From: Rhizobiaceae bacterium
Lineage (GTDB): Bacteria > Pseudomonadota > Alphaproteobacteria > Rhizobiales > Rhizobiaceae
Reading direction: 5' to 3'
DNA length: 64,000 nt
Assembly (NCBI GenBank): GCA_016742175.1
Contig: JACVCH010000001.1
Coordinates: forward strand, 434,001-498,000
Below are positions 34,036-42,287 of this stretch, piece by piece. Positions within the stretch are counted from its first letter, which is position 1. Each line of letters starts with the position of its first letter. Both the position numbers and the translations under genes were made by a program. The notes below the pieces were generated by a model, which saw only the letters and a list, made by a program, of their open reading frames with translations, made no database searches and was not told the DNA's origin.

Positions 34036-34188
34036 CAGGTGCGTGATGTCAGCTTTCAATTGCGTGGCGCGGGCGAAGTCACTATAGACTGTGCCGGTGC
34101 GCTGCGGCGTTGGAACTGGCCCGGCGGGAAGAGCGAACGACATCTCCCGCGCCATGCCCTGCGCCGAACTGGCTGCTTGGGGTCGGCA

Positions 34189-34467
34189 ATGTCTTTCTCG
34201 TTGTTTCTGCGTGGTTTCCTGGTTGCGATCGCGATCTTCGCGGTCGTGACCTACGTCATGACGCAGTCGCTCGCCACGACGGCGATCAACACGCTGATCT
34301 GCGCGGTTCTGATCCAGGCCGGCTATGCGGTCGCCGTCCTGTGGATGGTCGCACGCACGAAATCCCCGGCCGCGAAGGACCCGCAGGACGAGCGGAGCGA
34401 GGCGAGCGGGCGCGACGCGCCGGCTTCCAAGGAGCGAGGCGGTCGCGGCGGCACCGTCTCGCCATAG
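34189..34467 (+). CDS. exoX: exopolysaccharide production repressor, ExoX/SyrA-like
   Basis: A 92-residue small membrane protein: two hydrophobic helices (residues about 5-24 and 30-52, with INTLICAVLIQAGYAVAVL) followed by a charged, disordered-looking tail rich in Ser, Arg and Glu. This matches the ExoX/PsiA/SyrA family of exopolysaccharide inhibitors, which act after translation, probably through ExoY. The ATG at 34189 follows GGGGTCGG; a longer frame from 34039 runs through regulatory sequence. It is divergent from its likely target exoY and 45 bases upstream of exoU. Confidence 0.8.
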   Translation: MSFSLFLRGFLVAIAIFAVVTYVMTQSLATTAINTLICAVLIQAGYAVAVLWMVARTKSPAAKDPQDERSEASGRDAPASKERGGRGGTVSP

Positions 34468-34512
34468 TTCTGGCTGATGCCTCGCCCCTCAACGAAAGAG
34501 GGGCCACGCGCC

Positions 34513-35541
34513 ATGCCGCTTCACCAGAACGATCGACCGGATGCCGATGTCTGCGTCATCATCGCCGCCAAGGATGCCGGCGCGACGATCGCGCGGGCCG
34601 TGGCGTCGGCGCTTGCCGAGCGGCGCGTGGCGGAGATCGTCGTCGTCGACGACGGCTCGCGCGACGACGCGACGGAAAAGGCCGCGCGTTCGGCCGATGA
34701 CGGGTCCGGCCGGCTGCGTGTCGTGCGCCTGCCCGAAAACCGCGGCCCGGCGCATGCGCGCAACGTGGCGATCGAGAATTCGACGGCGCCATATCTGGCG
34801 ATCCTCGACGCGGACGATTTTTTTCTCCCCGGCCGCTTCGACGCCATGCTCGACGGCGAGGACTGGGATTTCGTCGCCGACGACATTCTGTTCGTTGACG
34901 AGCGGCTGGCGGCGAACGTGCTGGAAGCTCCGGTCATCGAAGGCGAGCCGCGTTTCGTCGGCTTCACCGAGTTCGTCGACGGCAACATCTCGCGCAAGGG
35001 CGCGGAGCGCGGCGAGATCGGCTTCCTGAAGCCGGTGATGTGCCGCGCGTTTCTCGACCGTCACGGGCTTCGCTACAATGCCTCGCTCAGGCTGGGCGAG
35101 GATTTCGACCTCTACGCCCGCGCGCTGGCGCATGGGGCGCGCTACAAGGTGGTCCGGCATTGCGGATATGGCGCGATCGTGCGCGCGGATTCGCTGAGCG
35201 GGCGGCACCGGACGCTGGACCTGAAAAGGCTCTATGAGGCCGACCGGCACATCCTCGATTCGATGACGCTTGGGAGGCGGGAAGAAGACGCATTGCGCGC
35301 GCATGAGCGCCACATTCGCGGGCGGTACGAATTGCGCCATTTCCTCGACCGCAAGTCCGAGGCCGGGCTGGTCCGGGCAGGCCTCGGACTTCTCGCCCGG
35401 CCGAGCGCCATTCCTGCCGTCGTGTCGGGTGTCGCGTCGGACAAGATGGAGGCCGCCCGGCGCGGGCGGAACGGGCCGTTCGTACGCGAGATCGAGCCGC
35501 CGCGCACGCTTTTCTCCGGGCGTGTCGCCGCTCAGAAATAG
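34513..35541 (+). CDS. exoU: succinoglycan glucosyltransferase ExoU-like (GT2)
   Basis: A 342-residue family-2 glycosyltransferase. The nucleotide-binding start is VCVIIAAKDAGATIARAV, then VVVDDGSRDDAT. The DXD-type motif is AILDADDFFLPGRFD, and LGEDFDLYARAL serves as the acceptor-side motif. ExoU adds the sixth sugar of the succinoglycan octasaccharide in S. meliloti. The ATG at 34513 (after AAAGAGGGG) is preferred over one 36 bases upstream. It is preceded by exoX and converges on exoV with a ten-base overlap. Its paralogue exoO lies at 43221. Confidence 0.82.
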   Translation: MPLHQNDRPDADVCVIIAAKDAGATIARAVASALAERRVAEIVVVDDGSRDDATEKAARSADDGSGRLRVVRLPENRGPAHARNVAIENSTAPYLAILDADDFFLPGRFDAMLDGEDWDFVADDILFVDERLAANVLEAPVIEGEPRFVGFTEFVDGNISRKGAERGEIGFLKPVMCRAFLDRHGLRYNASLRLGEDFDLYARALAHGARYKVVRHCGYGAIVRADSLSGRHRTLDLKRLYEADRHILDSMTLGRREEDALRAHERHIRGRYELRHFLDRKSEAGLVRAGLGLLARPSAIPAVVSGVASDKMEAARRGRNGPFVREIEPPRTLFSGRVAAQK

Positions 35542-36464
35542 TCCCGGCGCACCTCGTCGAGGACGGTGCGAAGCCGGTCCTTTCGCGCCTGCAGGACGGC
35601 GCCGTCGCTCAATTGCGGCGTCGACCGCGCCGCGCGCCAGAGGCCGAGCGCGGCCGGGCTGCCGAGAAGGTTCTTGGTCAGGGCGCGCATGCCGCCCGAA
35701 GGCTCGGTCTTCGGACGATCCTTGACGAGGACGTTTCCGTCAGGCGCATCATGCGTCCGGCCGGCATAGTCGACGCCCCAGAAGCGGGCGCCCTTGGTGA
35801 TCGCCTCGGCCCTTGAGGAGAGCGCGATCCGGCGCGGCGCGTAGGTCGGCCCGACCGACTTCGCCCAGTCGTTCCACTTGAAGCTGTTGATGCTCGCCGA
35901 GGTCGAAACGGCGACCCACGGCACGCGGAACGCATCGGCGAGGATCGCCGCGTGCATGGATTCGGCGACGACGAGATCGGCGCCGGCGATCTGCCGGATG
36001 ACGTGCTTCGCCTCGCCGCACGGATCGACATATCCGATGCCGGCAAGGCCGCAAAGCTGCGGCCACAGCCCGCCGATGGTCGATTCCCAATGCGGCACGA
36101 ACACCGTGCCGCCGGTCTTCGCAATGTCCCGGAACTCCGGCATGTCGGTGACCATCACCGCCGGATCGACGATGCCGAAATCGGGGTCGCAGCCGAATTT
36201 TGCCGCCGTCAGCGGCCCGCGCAGCGCGCGCACGTCCCAGCTGGGACCCGTCATGTCCGGCGCTTCTCCGTAGCCGAAGCCACTGCCGATCACGAGTTTT
36301 CGACCGACGGGCGGCAAGAGGGCGGCGTTGAGCACGGTGCCGACGCCGACGAGAAGCACGTCGTCGGCGACGTCGCGAAATCCCGGCAGCAGGAAATCCC
36401 AGAGCCAGAGATTGAGGTCGTCGCCGAAATTGCCGTGCGCGGATTCCCAGTAGAACGGGGTCAT
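35532..36464 (-). CDS. exoV: succinoglycan ketal pyruvate transferase ExoV
   Basis: A 310-residue polysaccharide pyruvyl transferase that adds a pyruvate ketal to the terminal sugar of the repeat unit, using phosphoenolpyruvate. Family segments include NFGDDLNLWLWDFLLPG near the N-terminus, GSGFGYGEAPD near residue 65, FVPHWES near 125 and ADLVVAESMHAAILADAF near 165. Its start overlaps exoW by four bases, so exoW-exoV form a minus-strand pair that converges on exoU. Loss of ExoV blocks succinoglycan assembly in S. meliloti. Confidence 0.88.
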   Translation of the reverse strand: MTPFYWESAHGNFGDDLNLWLWDFLLPGFRDVADDVLLVGVGTVLNAALLPPVGRKLVIGSGFGYGEAPDMTGPSWDVRALRGPLTAAKFGCDPDFGIVDPAVMVTDMPEFRDIAKTGGTVFVPHWESTIGGLWPQLCGLAGIGYVDPCGEAKHVIRQIAGADLVVAESMHAAILADAFRVPWVAVSTSASINSFKWNDWAKSVGPTYAPRRIALSSRAEAITKGARFWGVDYAGRTHDAPDGNVLVKDRPKTEPSGGMRALTKNLLGSPAALGLWRAARSTPQLSDGAVLQARKDRLRTVLDEVRRDYF

Positions 36465-37435
36465 GGCCGGGCGGCCTTCGGCAGGAACTTGCCCACGGCC
36501 AGCCGCATCGCGCTCGTCACGATGCGCGGATCGCGCCACGCCCAATGCGCCAACTGGCGGAACTGCGGTGCGCGGCGGCTTTTCACCAGCCGCGCCTGCC
36601 CCCACAGCGCCTGCTGGCGCGCGGTCTGCTTGTAGGCCTCGATCGAGGCGTGGTCGTCCGCGCCGTGCGGGAAGCGCGCGCCGAGCCTGTCGAGCGCGAC
36701 CCAGGTGTTGAACTGCTGCTCGAGGAAGAGCGGCGAGGTGCTGTCGACGCCGTGGAAGATGTTGACGCCTTCGCCGCGCATCGCGCCGACCGCATCCGAG
36801 AGGATGGTGCGCCGGCCATTGCGCACGCATTCGTAGAAGAAGAGCACGTCCTCGGCCGCCAGCCGCAGGCTCGCCTCGAAGCGTGTCGTGCGGAAGAGGT
36901 TCGCGCCGGTCACCATGGCGGACAGGTGCATGAAGCTCCAGTTCTTCAGCATGACGCTGGCGATGTCGGGGATTTCGACGATCGGCGGGTCGTCGTGGAG
37001 GCGGGCGACCTGCGTCACCTGCGAAAGCGCCGAGACGCCGAAATGGTAGTAGAAGGCGTCGCCGCCCGAAATCGACGCGAAATAACAGTCGGCCTCAAAA
37101 CGTGACAGGTTTTCGACCGCGATCCTGAGATGATCGGGCGTCCATTCGTCGTCGGAATCGAGGAAAGCGACATAGGCGCTGTCAGCCGGAACGGCATCGA
37201 GGCCGGCATTGCGGGCGGCGCCCGGCCCGGCATTCGCCTGCGTCACGACATGGATGCGGGCCCGCTCTGCGGCGCTGAGGCCGGACAGTTCGGGGTCGAG
37301 CGGGCAGGGGGATTCGTCGTCGACCACGATGATGTCGAAATCGGCGTGCGACTGTGCGAACACCGACGCCAAAGCCCGGCGCAATATGCCCGCGTCGCGC
37401 TGGTAATAGGGGATGACCACGCTGCACTTCGTCAT
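36461..37435 (-). CDS. exoW: succinoglycan glucosyltransferase ExoW (GT2)
   Basis: A 324-residue GT2 enzyme. It starts CSVVIPYYQRDAGILRRAL, then VVDDESPCPLDPE, has the DXD motif AFLDSDDEWTPDHL near residue 95 and the segment RLAAEDVLFFYECVRNGR near 215. ExoW adds the seventh sugar in S. meliloti. The ATG at 37435 is chosen by the conserved N-terminus. It is divergent from the flippase gene exoT across 122 bases, in which no clear promoter was recognised. Confidence 0.87.
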   Translation of the reverse strand: MTKCSVVIPYYQRDAGILRRALASVFAQSHADFDIIVVDDESPCPLDPELSGLSAAERARIHVVTQANAGPGAARNAGLDAVPADSAYVAFLDSDDEWTPDHLRIAVENLSRFEADCYFASISGGDAFYYHFGVSALSQVTQVARLHDDPPIVEIPDIASVMLKNWSFMHLSAMVTGANLFRTTRFEASLRLAAEDVLFFYECVRNGRRTILSDAVGAMRGEGVNIFHGVDSTSPLFLEQQFNTWVALDRLGARFPHGADDHASIEAYKQTARQQALWGQARLVKSRRAPQFRQLAHWAWRDPRIVTSAMRLAVGKFLPKAARP

Positions 37436-37557
37436 CTTTTGGCGCCTTTTCTGACTAGGGAGGGACCGCGTTTCGCGCCACGTCCGTGGCGGCGGGAGGC
37501 GAAACTCGCCGGGTTCCGATCGGCGGCTCTGCGACCAGCACGAAAGAAGTTTGCCCG

Positions 37558-39039
37558 ATGCCGCCAGTGATCTCGCTTCGAACCGTGACCAACAATGTCG
37601 GCTGGAGCGTGTTGTCGAAGACCAGCACATTCGGGCTGAAATTTGTCACCGTGCCGATCCTCGCCCGGCTCCTGACGCCGGAGGAGTTCGGCATCGTCGC
37701 CGTCGCGCAGACCGTCGTCCTGTTCCTGACGATGGTTGGCGGCGCGGGCCTTGCCGCCGCGCTCGTGGTCGAGCGCAGCGAGGACGAGACGACGATCCAC
37801 TCTGTGTTCTGGGCCAATTTCGCGATGGCGCTGGCGATGGCCGGTGCGCTCTACGCCTTCGCCGAACCGCTCTCCGCGCTGATGGGCGCGCCGGGCGGCG
37901 GGGACGTGGTCAAGATCATGGCGCTGATCATCCCGATCCAGCTTTGCGGCGACGTCGCCTACGCGCTTCTGGCGCGCCGCATGGCCTTCGACAGGGACGC
38001 GTTCTGGAGCGTCCTGTCGGAATCCGTCGGGGCCGTGTCGGCGGTCGTTCTGGCCCTTGCCGGATGGGGATTGTGGGCGCTGGTCGCTCAACTGTTCATT
38101 TCCGCCACGCTGCGCCTTGGCGGGCTCTTCTACGCAACCCGCTATCGCCCGCGCTTCATGTTCTCGTTCGCGCGCATCCGCGCCTTGTGGGGGTACAGTG
38201 CAGGGCTGATGGGCTCGGAGATATTCAACTTCGTCACCTTCCAGTCGCCGCTCGTGATCGTCTCGCGCTTTCTCGGCATTGCCGAAGCCGGCGCCTATTC
38301 GGCCGCCAACCGCTTCGCGAGCATTCCGAACCAGGTCGTGCTCGCGGCGCTGATGGGCGTGCTGTTTCCGACCTTCAGCCATATCGCCGACGACGCCGAA
38401 CGCCGCACGCGGGCGCTGTTCCTGTCGACGCAGGTCTGCAGCCTCGTGCTTGCGCCGATGATGTTCGGCATCTGGGCGATCGCGGAGCCGGGCATGTACG
38501 TGATCTTCGGCCAGCAATGGGCGTGGGCCTGGCCGGTGCTCGGCCTGCTGGCGCTGTCGAAGGGCATCCTGGCGCCGTGCAGCACCTACATTCCTTACCT
38601 GAAAGGCGTCGGGAAGAGTCACGTGCTCTGGTGGGTGGCCGTCGCCCGCGCGGTGCTGGTGAGCGCGGCCGTGACTTACGGCGCCGTGACAGGCGGCCTC
38701 GTCGAGGCGATGGTGTGGCTGTGCATCGCCAATGCGGTGACGCTCGTCTTCTATTGCTGGACCGTGTTCCGCACCGACGGCGTGCCGTTCCTGCGCAATT
38801 TCCTCGTCACCTGCCGGCCGATGGCGAGCGCCTTCGCCATGGCGGTGGCGGTGCGGTTCCTGGTCGAGGCGTTGCGCGATTCGGAATTCGGCCCCATCGT
38901 CCAGATCGCGATCGGCGGCGCGGCGGGCGCCATCATCTATGCCGTGCTCATCCTCCTGACCGAGCGGGCGCTGGTGCGCGACCTTTTCGGCATGGTCGCC
39001 AGGCTTCGCGGTGGCGCGCAGGCCAGCCCTGCATCCTGA
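37558..39039 (+). CDS. exoT: succinoglycan flippase ExoT-like (Wzx family)
   Basis: A 493-residue membrane protein with about 12-14 hydrophobic helices, of the polysaccharide transporter/flippase family. Recognisable segments are VLSKTSTFGLKFVTVPILAR at the N-terminus, LLTPEEFGIVAVAQTVV and EAGAYSAANRFASIPNQVV. It moves the lipid-linked octasaccharide across the inner membrane. Length and position beside exoW match S. meliloti ExoT (about 494 residues). The ATG at 37558 is preferred over an ATG 72 bases upstream, which lies inside low-signal sequence. Confidence 0.87.
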   Translation: MPPVISLRTVTNNVGWSVLSKTSTFGLKFVTVPILARLLTPEEFGIVAVAQTVVLFLTMVGGAGLAAALVVERSEDETTIHSVFWANFAMALAMAGALYAFAEPLSALMGAPGGGDVVKIMALIIPIQLCGDVAYALLARRMAFDRDAFWSVLSESVGAVSAVVLALAGWGLWALVAQLFISATLRLGGLFYATRYRPRFMFSFARIRALWGYSAGLMGSEIFNFVTFQSPLVIVSRFLGIAEAGAYSAANRFASIPNQVVLAALMGVLFPTFSHIADDAERRTRALFLSTQVCSLVLAPMMFGIWAIAEPGMYVIFGQQWAWAWPVLGLLALSKGILAPCSTYIPYLKGVGKSHVLWWVAVARAVLVSAAVTYGAVTGGLVEAMVWLCIANAVTLVFYCWTVFRTDGVPFLRNFLVTCRPMASAFAMAVAVRFLVEALRDSEFGPIVQIAIGGAAGAIIYAVLILLTERALVRDLFGMVARLRGGAQASPAS

Positions 39040-39060
39040 ACCGCGTTACCGGGTGATCAT

Positions 39061-39075
39061 CGCAGTGCAGCATAT
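39061..39075 (+). promoter_or_regulatory. exo motif, copy 3 (upstream of exoK)
   Basis: CGCAGTGCAGCATAT matches the consensus YGCANYGCARCATNW. It lies 22 bases after the exoT stop and 215 bases before the exoK start, in a 250-base intergenic region that also contains copy 4. Confidence 0.52.
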
Positions 39076-39206
39076 GATTGCCGGGTTTGCGCCCTCGATG
39101 CGCATCGCCCGTTAACCTCGATACTAACGCGGCCTCACAATTCGTTATCCCGGATCGCGCTGCAATTGGGCAGGCAGCCACATTCTCATCCGGTCGCGGG
39201 GCTATT

Positions 39207-39221
39207 TGCATCGCAGCATCA
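39207..39221 (+). promoter_or_regulatory. exo motif, copy 4 (upstream of exoK)
   Basis: TGCATCGCAGCATCA matches the consensus YGCANYGCARCATNW. It is 69 bases before the exoK start, a promoter-proximal position similar to copy 1 upstream of exoY. Confidence 0.52.
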
Positions 39222-39289
39222 GCTTGATCGGGAGGTTTTCGACGCGGCCCTTGGGAGGGGGCGGCGCGGAGAAGAAGGTGAGAGACCCT

Positions 39290-40090
39290 ATGGCCCACGA
39301 ACCGACCCGCCTGCGTTCATCTGCAGCTTCGAAGACCCTCGCGATCGCCGCCATGCTCGTCTGCGGCGCGAGCCTTGCCCATGCCGTCGAGGGCGGCGAA
39401 TCGTTCCTCGAAGAGTTCGACGAACTTGCCTCCGACCGCTGGTACGTGTCGGACGGCTGGTCGAACGGCGATCACCAGAACTGCACCTGGTCGAAGGATC
39501 AGGTTTCGGTCGAAGGCGGCGTGCTCAGCCTCGGCTTTGCCGCTGAGAGCTACAAAGACCGCGACAATGTCTGCGGCGAGGTCCAGACGCATGAGCGCTA
39601 CGGCTACGGCACCTATGAGGTGCGGATGAAGGCCGTCGAGGGCTCCGGGCTCAACACCGGCTTCTTCACCTATATCGGCCCGGTTCACAAACAGCCGCAT
39701 GACGAGATCGACTTCGAGGTGCTCGGCAAGGACCCGTCGAAAGTCCAGGTCAACCAGTATGTCGATGGCGAGAATGTCGGCGACGAGGAACTGGTGGACG
39801 TGCCCGGCGGCGCGGCGAGCGACTTCAACGACTACGCCTTCGTCTGGGAGGAAGGCCGCATCGCCTGGTACGTCAACGGCGAACTCGTCCACGAGGCGAC
39901 CGACCCGGCCAAGCTGCCGAGCCATGCCTCGAAGATTTATCTGAGCCTCTGGGGATCGGACACGCTGACTTCGTGGATGGGCGCGTTCGAGGCGCCCGGC
40001 GAGCCGGTGGCGGCGCAGATCGAGCGCGTGGCGTTCACGGCGCCCGGCGACGATTGTCAGTTCCCCGAATCCGTCGCCTGCGCGGACTGA
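39290..40090 (+). CDS. exoK: succinoglycan endo-beta-glycanase ExoK (GH16)
   Basis: A 266-residue secreted glycoside hydrolase family 16 enzyme. The signal peptide ends near LAHAV (residues about 1-33). The catalytic signature HDEIDFEVLG near residue 142 contains both glutamates of the E-x-D-x-E motif. The C-terminal segment has a cysteine pair (C258 and C264 by count from the end). ExoK cleaves nascent succinoglycan to low-molecular-weight products. The ATG at 39290 is chosen for the signal peptide. It begins the exoK-L-A-M-O-N-P series on the plus strand. Confidence 0.9.
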   Translation: MAHEPTRLRSSAASKTLAIAAMLVCGASLAHAVEGGESFLEEFDELASDRWYVSDGWSNGDHQNCTWSKDQVSVEGGVLSLGFAAESYKDRDNVCGEVQTHERYGYGTYEVRMKAVEGSGLNTGFFTYIGPVHKQPHDEIDFEVLGKDPSKVQVNQYVDGENVGDEELVDVPGGAASDFNDYAFVWEEGRIAWYVNGELVHEATDPAKLPSHASKIYLSLWGSDTLTSWMGAFEAPGEPVAAQIERVAFTAPGDDCQFPESVACAD

Positions 40091-40098
40091 AGCCAAAG

Positions 40099-41259
40099 AT
40101 GCTTCAAATCCTCTATCTGGTTCATGACCTGACCGATGCCGCGGTCAGCCGCCGCGTGGCGATGCTGGAGGCCGGCGGCGCGCGTGTGACGGTCGCCGGT
40201 TTCCGCCGCGACGACCGGGCGGCGCCGGACCGGCTGGGCGCGAGCGCGCCGATCGACCTCGGCGTGACGCGCGACGGCAGGTTCGCACAGCGCATCGCGG
40301 CTGTTGCCGGCGCCGCATTCGCTTTGCGGGCACGGCTCGGCGCGGTCGCGCAGCCGGAAATCGTCATCGCACGCAATCTCGAAATGCTGGCGCTGGCCGA
40401 TCGCGCGGCGGGCCTTTTCGCTGCGCGGCCGGCCATCGTCTATGAGAGCCTCGACATTCATCGCCTGCTGCTCGGCGACAATGCCGTCTCGCGCGCCATG
40501 CGCGCCGCCGAGCGACGCTTCGGGCGCGACGTAGCGCTGCTCCTGACGAGCTCACCTGCCTTCGTGCGCGAGTATTTCGAGCCCTATGGCCAGATCGATG
40601 CGCCGGTGGTGGTTCTGGAAAACAAGGTGCTCGGTCTGGGCGACGCGAATCCCAACCATTCGCGGCCCGCAATCGGCGCGCCCTGGAAGATCGGCTGGTT
40701 CGGTGCGCTGCGCTGCGCGCGCTCTCTCGACATGCTGAGCGAGGCGGCGCGCAGGCTCGACGGGCGTGTCGAGCTCATCCTGCGAGGCCGCCCCGCCTAT
40801 GACGCCATTCCCGATTTCGACGCGCGCGTGGAAGCCGAGCCGCATGTCGCCTTCCATGGCGCATACAGAAATCCGGACGATCTCGATGCGATCTACGGCG
40901 AGGTGCATTTCAACTGGGCGATCGACTTCTTCGAGGCGGGGCTCAACTCCGAATGGCTCCTGCCGAACCGGCTCTATGAAGGCGGGCAGCACGGCGCGGT
41001 GCCGATCGCGCGGGCCGGCACCGAAACGGGTCGATTCCTGACCGACCGCCGCGTCGGGTTCGTGCTCGACACCTGTTCGGCCGATGAACTCGTGCGCCTG
41101 TTTTCCGACCTCGACGGCGACCGGTTCGCGGCGCAGCGCATGCGCCTCGATGCCGTCGACGGCGCAACCTGGACGGCGGCGCGCAGCGACTGCGAAGCGC
41201 TCGTCGCACGGCTCGCAGGCCTCAAGGGCGCGCGGCCCGGGTTGAAGGTGGCGGCATGA
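40099..41259 (+). CDS. exoL: succinoglycan glycosyltransferase ExoL-like
   Basis: A 386-residue glycosyltransferase of the GT4-like GT-B type. It starts MLQILYLVHDLTDAAVSRRV, has a middle segment IVYESLDIHRLLLG and a C-terminal donor domain beginning WKIGWFGALRCARSLDML near residue 197, with LPNRLYEGGQHGAVPIA near 293. ExoL adds the third sugar in S. meliloti. The start lies eight bases after the exoK stop and the end overlaps exoA by four bases. Confidence 0.87.
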   Translation: MLQILYLVHDLTDAAVSRRVAMLEAGGARVTVAGFRRDDRAAPDRLGASAPIDLGVTRDGRFAQRIAAVAGAAFALRARLGAVAQPEIVIARNLEMLALADRAAGLFAARPAIVYESLDIHRLLLGDNAVSRAMRAAERRFGRDVALLLTSSPAFVREYFEPYGQIDAPVVVLENKVLGLGDANPNHSRPAIGAPWKIGWFGALRCARSLDMLSEAARRLDGRVELILRGRPAYDAIPDFDARVEAEPHVAFHGAYRNPDDLDAIYGEVHFNWAIDFFEAGLNSEWLLPNRLYEGGQHGAVPIARAGTETGRFLTDRRVGFVLDTCSADELVRLFSDLDGDRFAAQRMRLDAVDGATWTAARSDCEALVARLAGLKGARPGLKVAA

Positions 41260-42287
41260 CGCTGGCAGAACTTCGAGAGCGGGTCATGACCGATGAACTG
41301 GACACCGGCCGTCCGCGGGTGATGGTGGTGATTCCGTGCCTGAACGAAGCCGCCCACATCGCCGATCTCGTCGCGAAGCTGATGCCGTCGGCCGAGCGGC
41401 TCGACATGCCGATCCTGGTGATGGATGGCGGCAGTAGCGATGGCACGGTGAGCCTCGTCCGGGATATCGCCGCGCGCAATCCGCGCGTCCGGCTGATCGA
41501 CAATCCGCGCCGCCTCCAGAGCGCCGCGGTCAACCTCGCGGTGGCCCGGCACGGCGACGATTTCGACTATCTGATCCGCATCGACGCCCATGGCGGCTAT
41601 CCGGACGATTATTGCGACCGGCTCGTCGAGGAGGCGGTGCGCACGGGGGCGGATTCGGTCGTCGTCGCGATGAAGACGCAAGGCGACGTGCCGTTCCAGC
41701 AGGCGACGGCGCTGGCGCAGAATTCGCCGCTCGGCAATGGCGGCTCGAAGCACAGGGCCGGAGCGACGGGCCGCTGGATCGACCACGGCCATCACGCACT
41801 GATGTCGGTCGCGGCGTTCCGCGCCGTCGGCGGTTATGACGAGAGCTTCAGCCACAATGAGGACGCCGAGCTCGACCACCGGCTCAACGTCGCCGGCTTC
41901 CACATCTGGATGACCGACCGGACGGTGATGACCTACTATCCGCGCTCGACGCCCCGTGCGCTGTTCCGGCAATATCTCGCCTATGGCCGCGGGCGCGCGC
42001 GAAATGTCGTGAAGCACCGTTCCATTCCGAAAATCCGCCAGATGATCCCGCTGATGGTGGCGCCCGCCGTTGCCGGTGCGTTGCTGGCCGTGGTCAGCGT
42101 CGCGGCCGTCTTGCCGGCATTTTTCTGGATGGCGGCGTGCCTCGCCTATGGCGCCTGGCTGGCTGTGTTTCGCGGCGAGCGCAACGGCCTGCTTGCCGGC
42201 GTCTCGGCGATGATCATGCACCTTGCCTGGTCGGCCGGGTTCTGGCTTCAGCTCGTCTCGCCTCCACGCAAGAGGGCGGGCGCATGA
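41256..42287 (+). CDS. exoA: succinoglycan glucosyltransferase ExoA (GT2)
   Basis: A 343-residue GT2 enzyme with C-terminal membrane segments (residues about 265-325). The catalytic region has VMVVIPCLNEAAHIADLV, VMDGGSSDGTVSLV and the aspartate motif YLIRIDAHGGYPDDYCD. Family-specific HNEDAELDHRLNVAG lies near 205. ExoA adds glucose to the lipid-linked galactose, the second sugar of the repeat. Four-base overlaps on both sides couple it to exoL and exoM. Confidence 0.9.
   Translation: MTLAELRERVMTDELDTGRPRVMVVIPCLNEAAHIADLVAKLMPSAERLDMPILVMDGGSSDGTVSLVRDIAARNPRVRLIDNPRRLQSAAVNLAVARHGDDFDYLIRIDAHGGYPDDYCDRLVEEAVRTGADSVVVAMKTQGDVPFQQATALAQNSPLGNGGSKHRAGATGRWIDHGHHALMSVAAFRAVGGYDESFSHNEDAELDHRLNVAGFHIWMTDRTVMTYYPRSTPRALFRQYLAYGRGRARNVVKHRSIPKIRQMIPLMVAPAVAGALLAVVSVAAVLPAFFWMAACLAYGAWLAVFRGERNGLLAGVSAMIMHLAWSAGFWLQLVSPPRKRAGA

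Larger units (their letters stand above)
33703..34188. other. AT-rich divergent regulatory region between exoY and exoX
   Basis: This 486-base region lacks a convincing gene and is visibly richer in A and T than its surroundings, especially 33800-34010. It holds two copies of the shared exo motif (33743-33757 and 34021-34035) and several TA-rich tracts. Ros/MucR-type zinc-finger regulators bind AT-rich exo promoters in S. meliloti, so binding here is plausible but not shown. Short open frames on the minus strand here have no ribosome-binding site. Confidence 0.7.

Noticed and set aside
33789-34155. Short minus-strand open frames in the exoY-exoX gap
   Set aside because: They have no ribosome-binding site, unusual composition, and overlap the regulatory motifs.
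39112-39130. TTAA half-site upstream of exoK as a CtrA box
   Set aside because: The second TTAA is missing; the nearest match is CTAA at the wrong distance.
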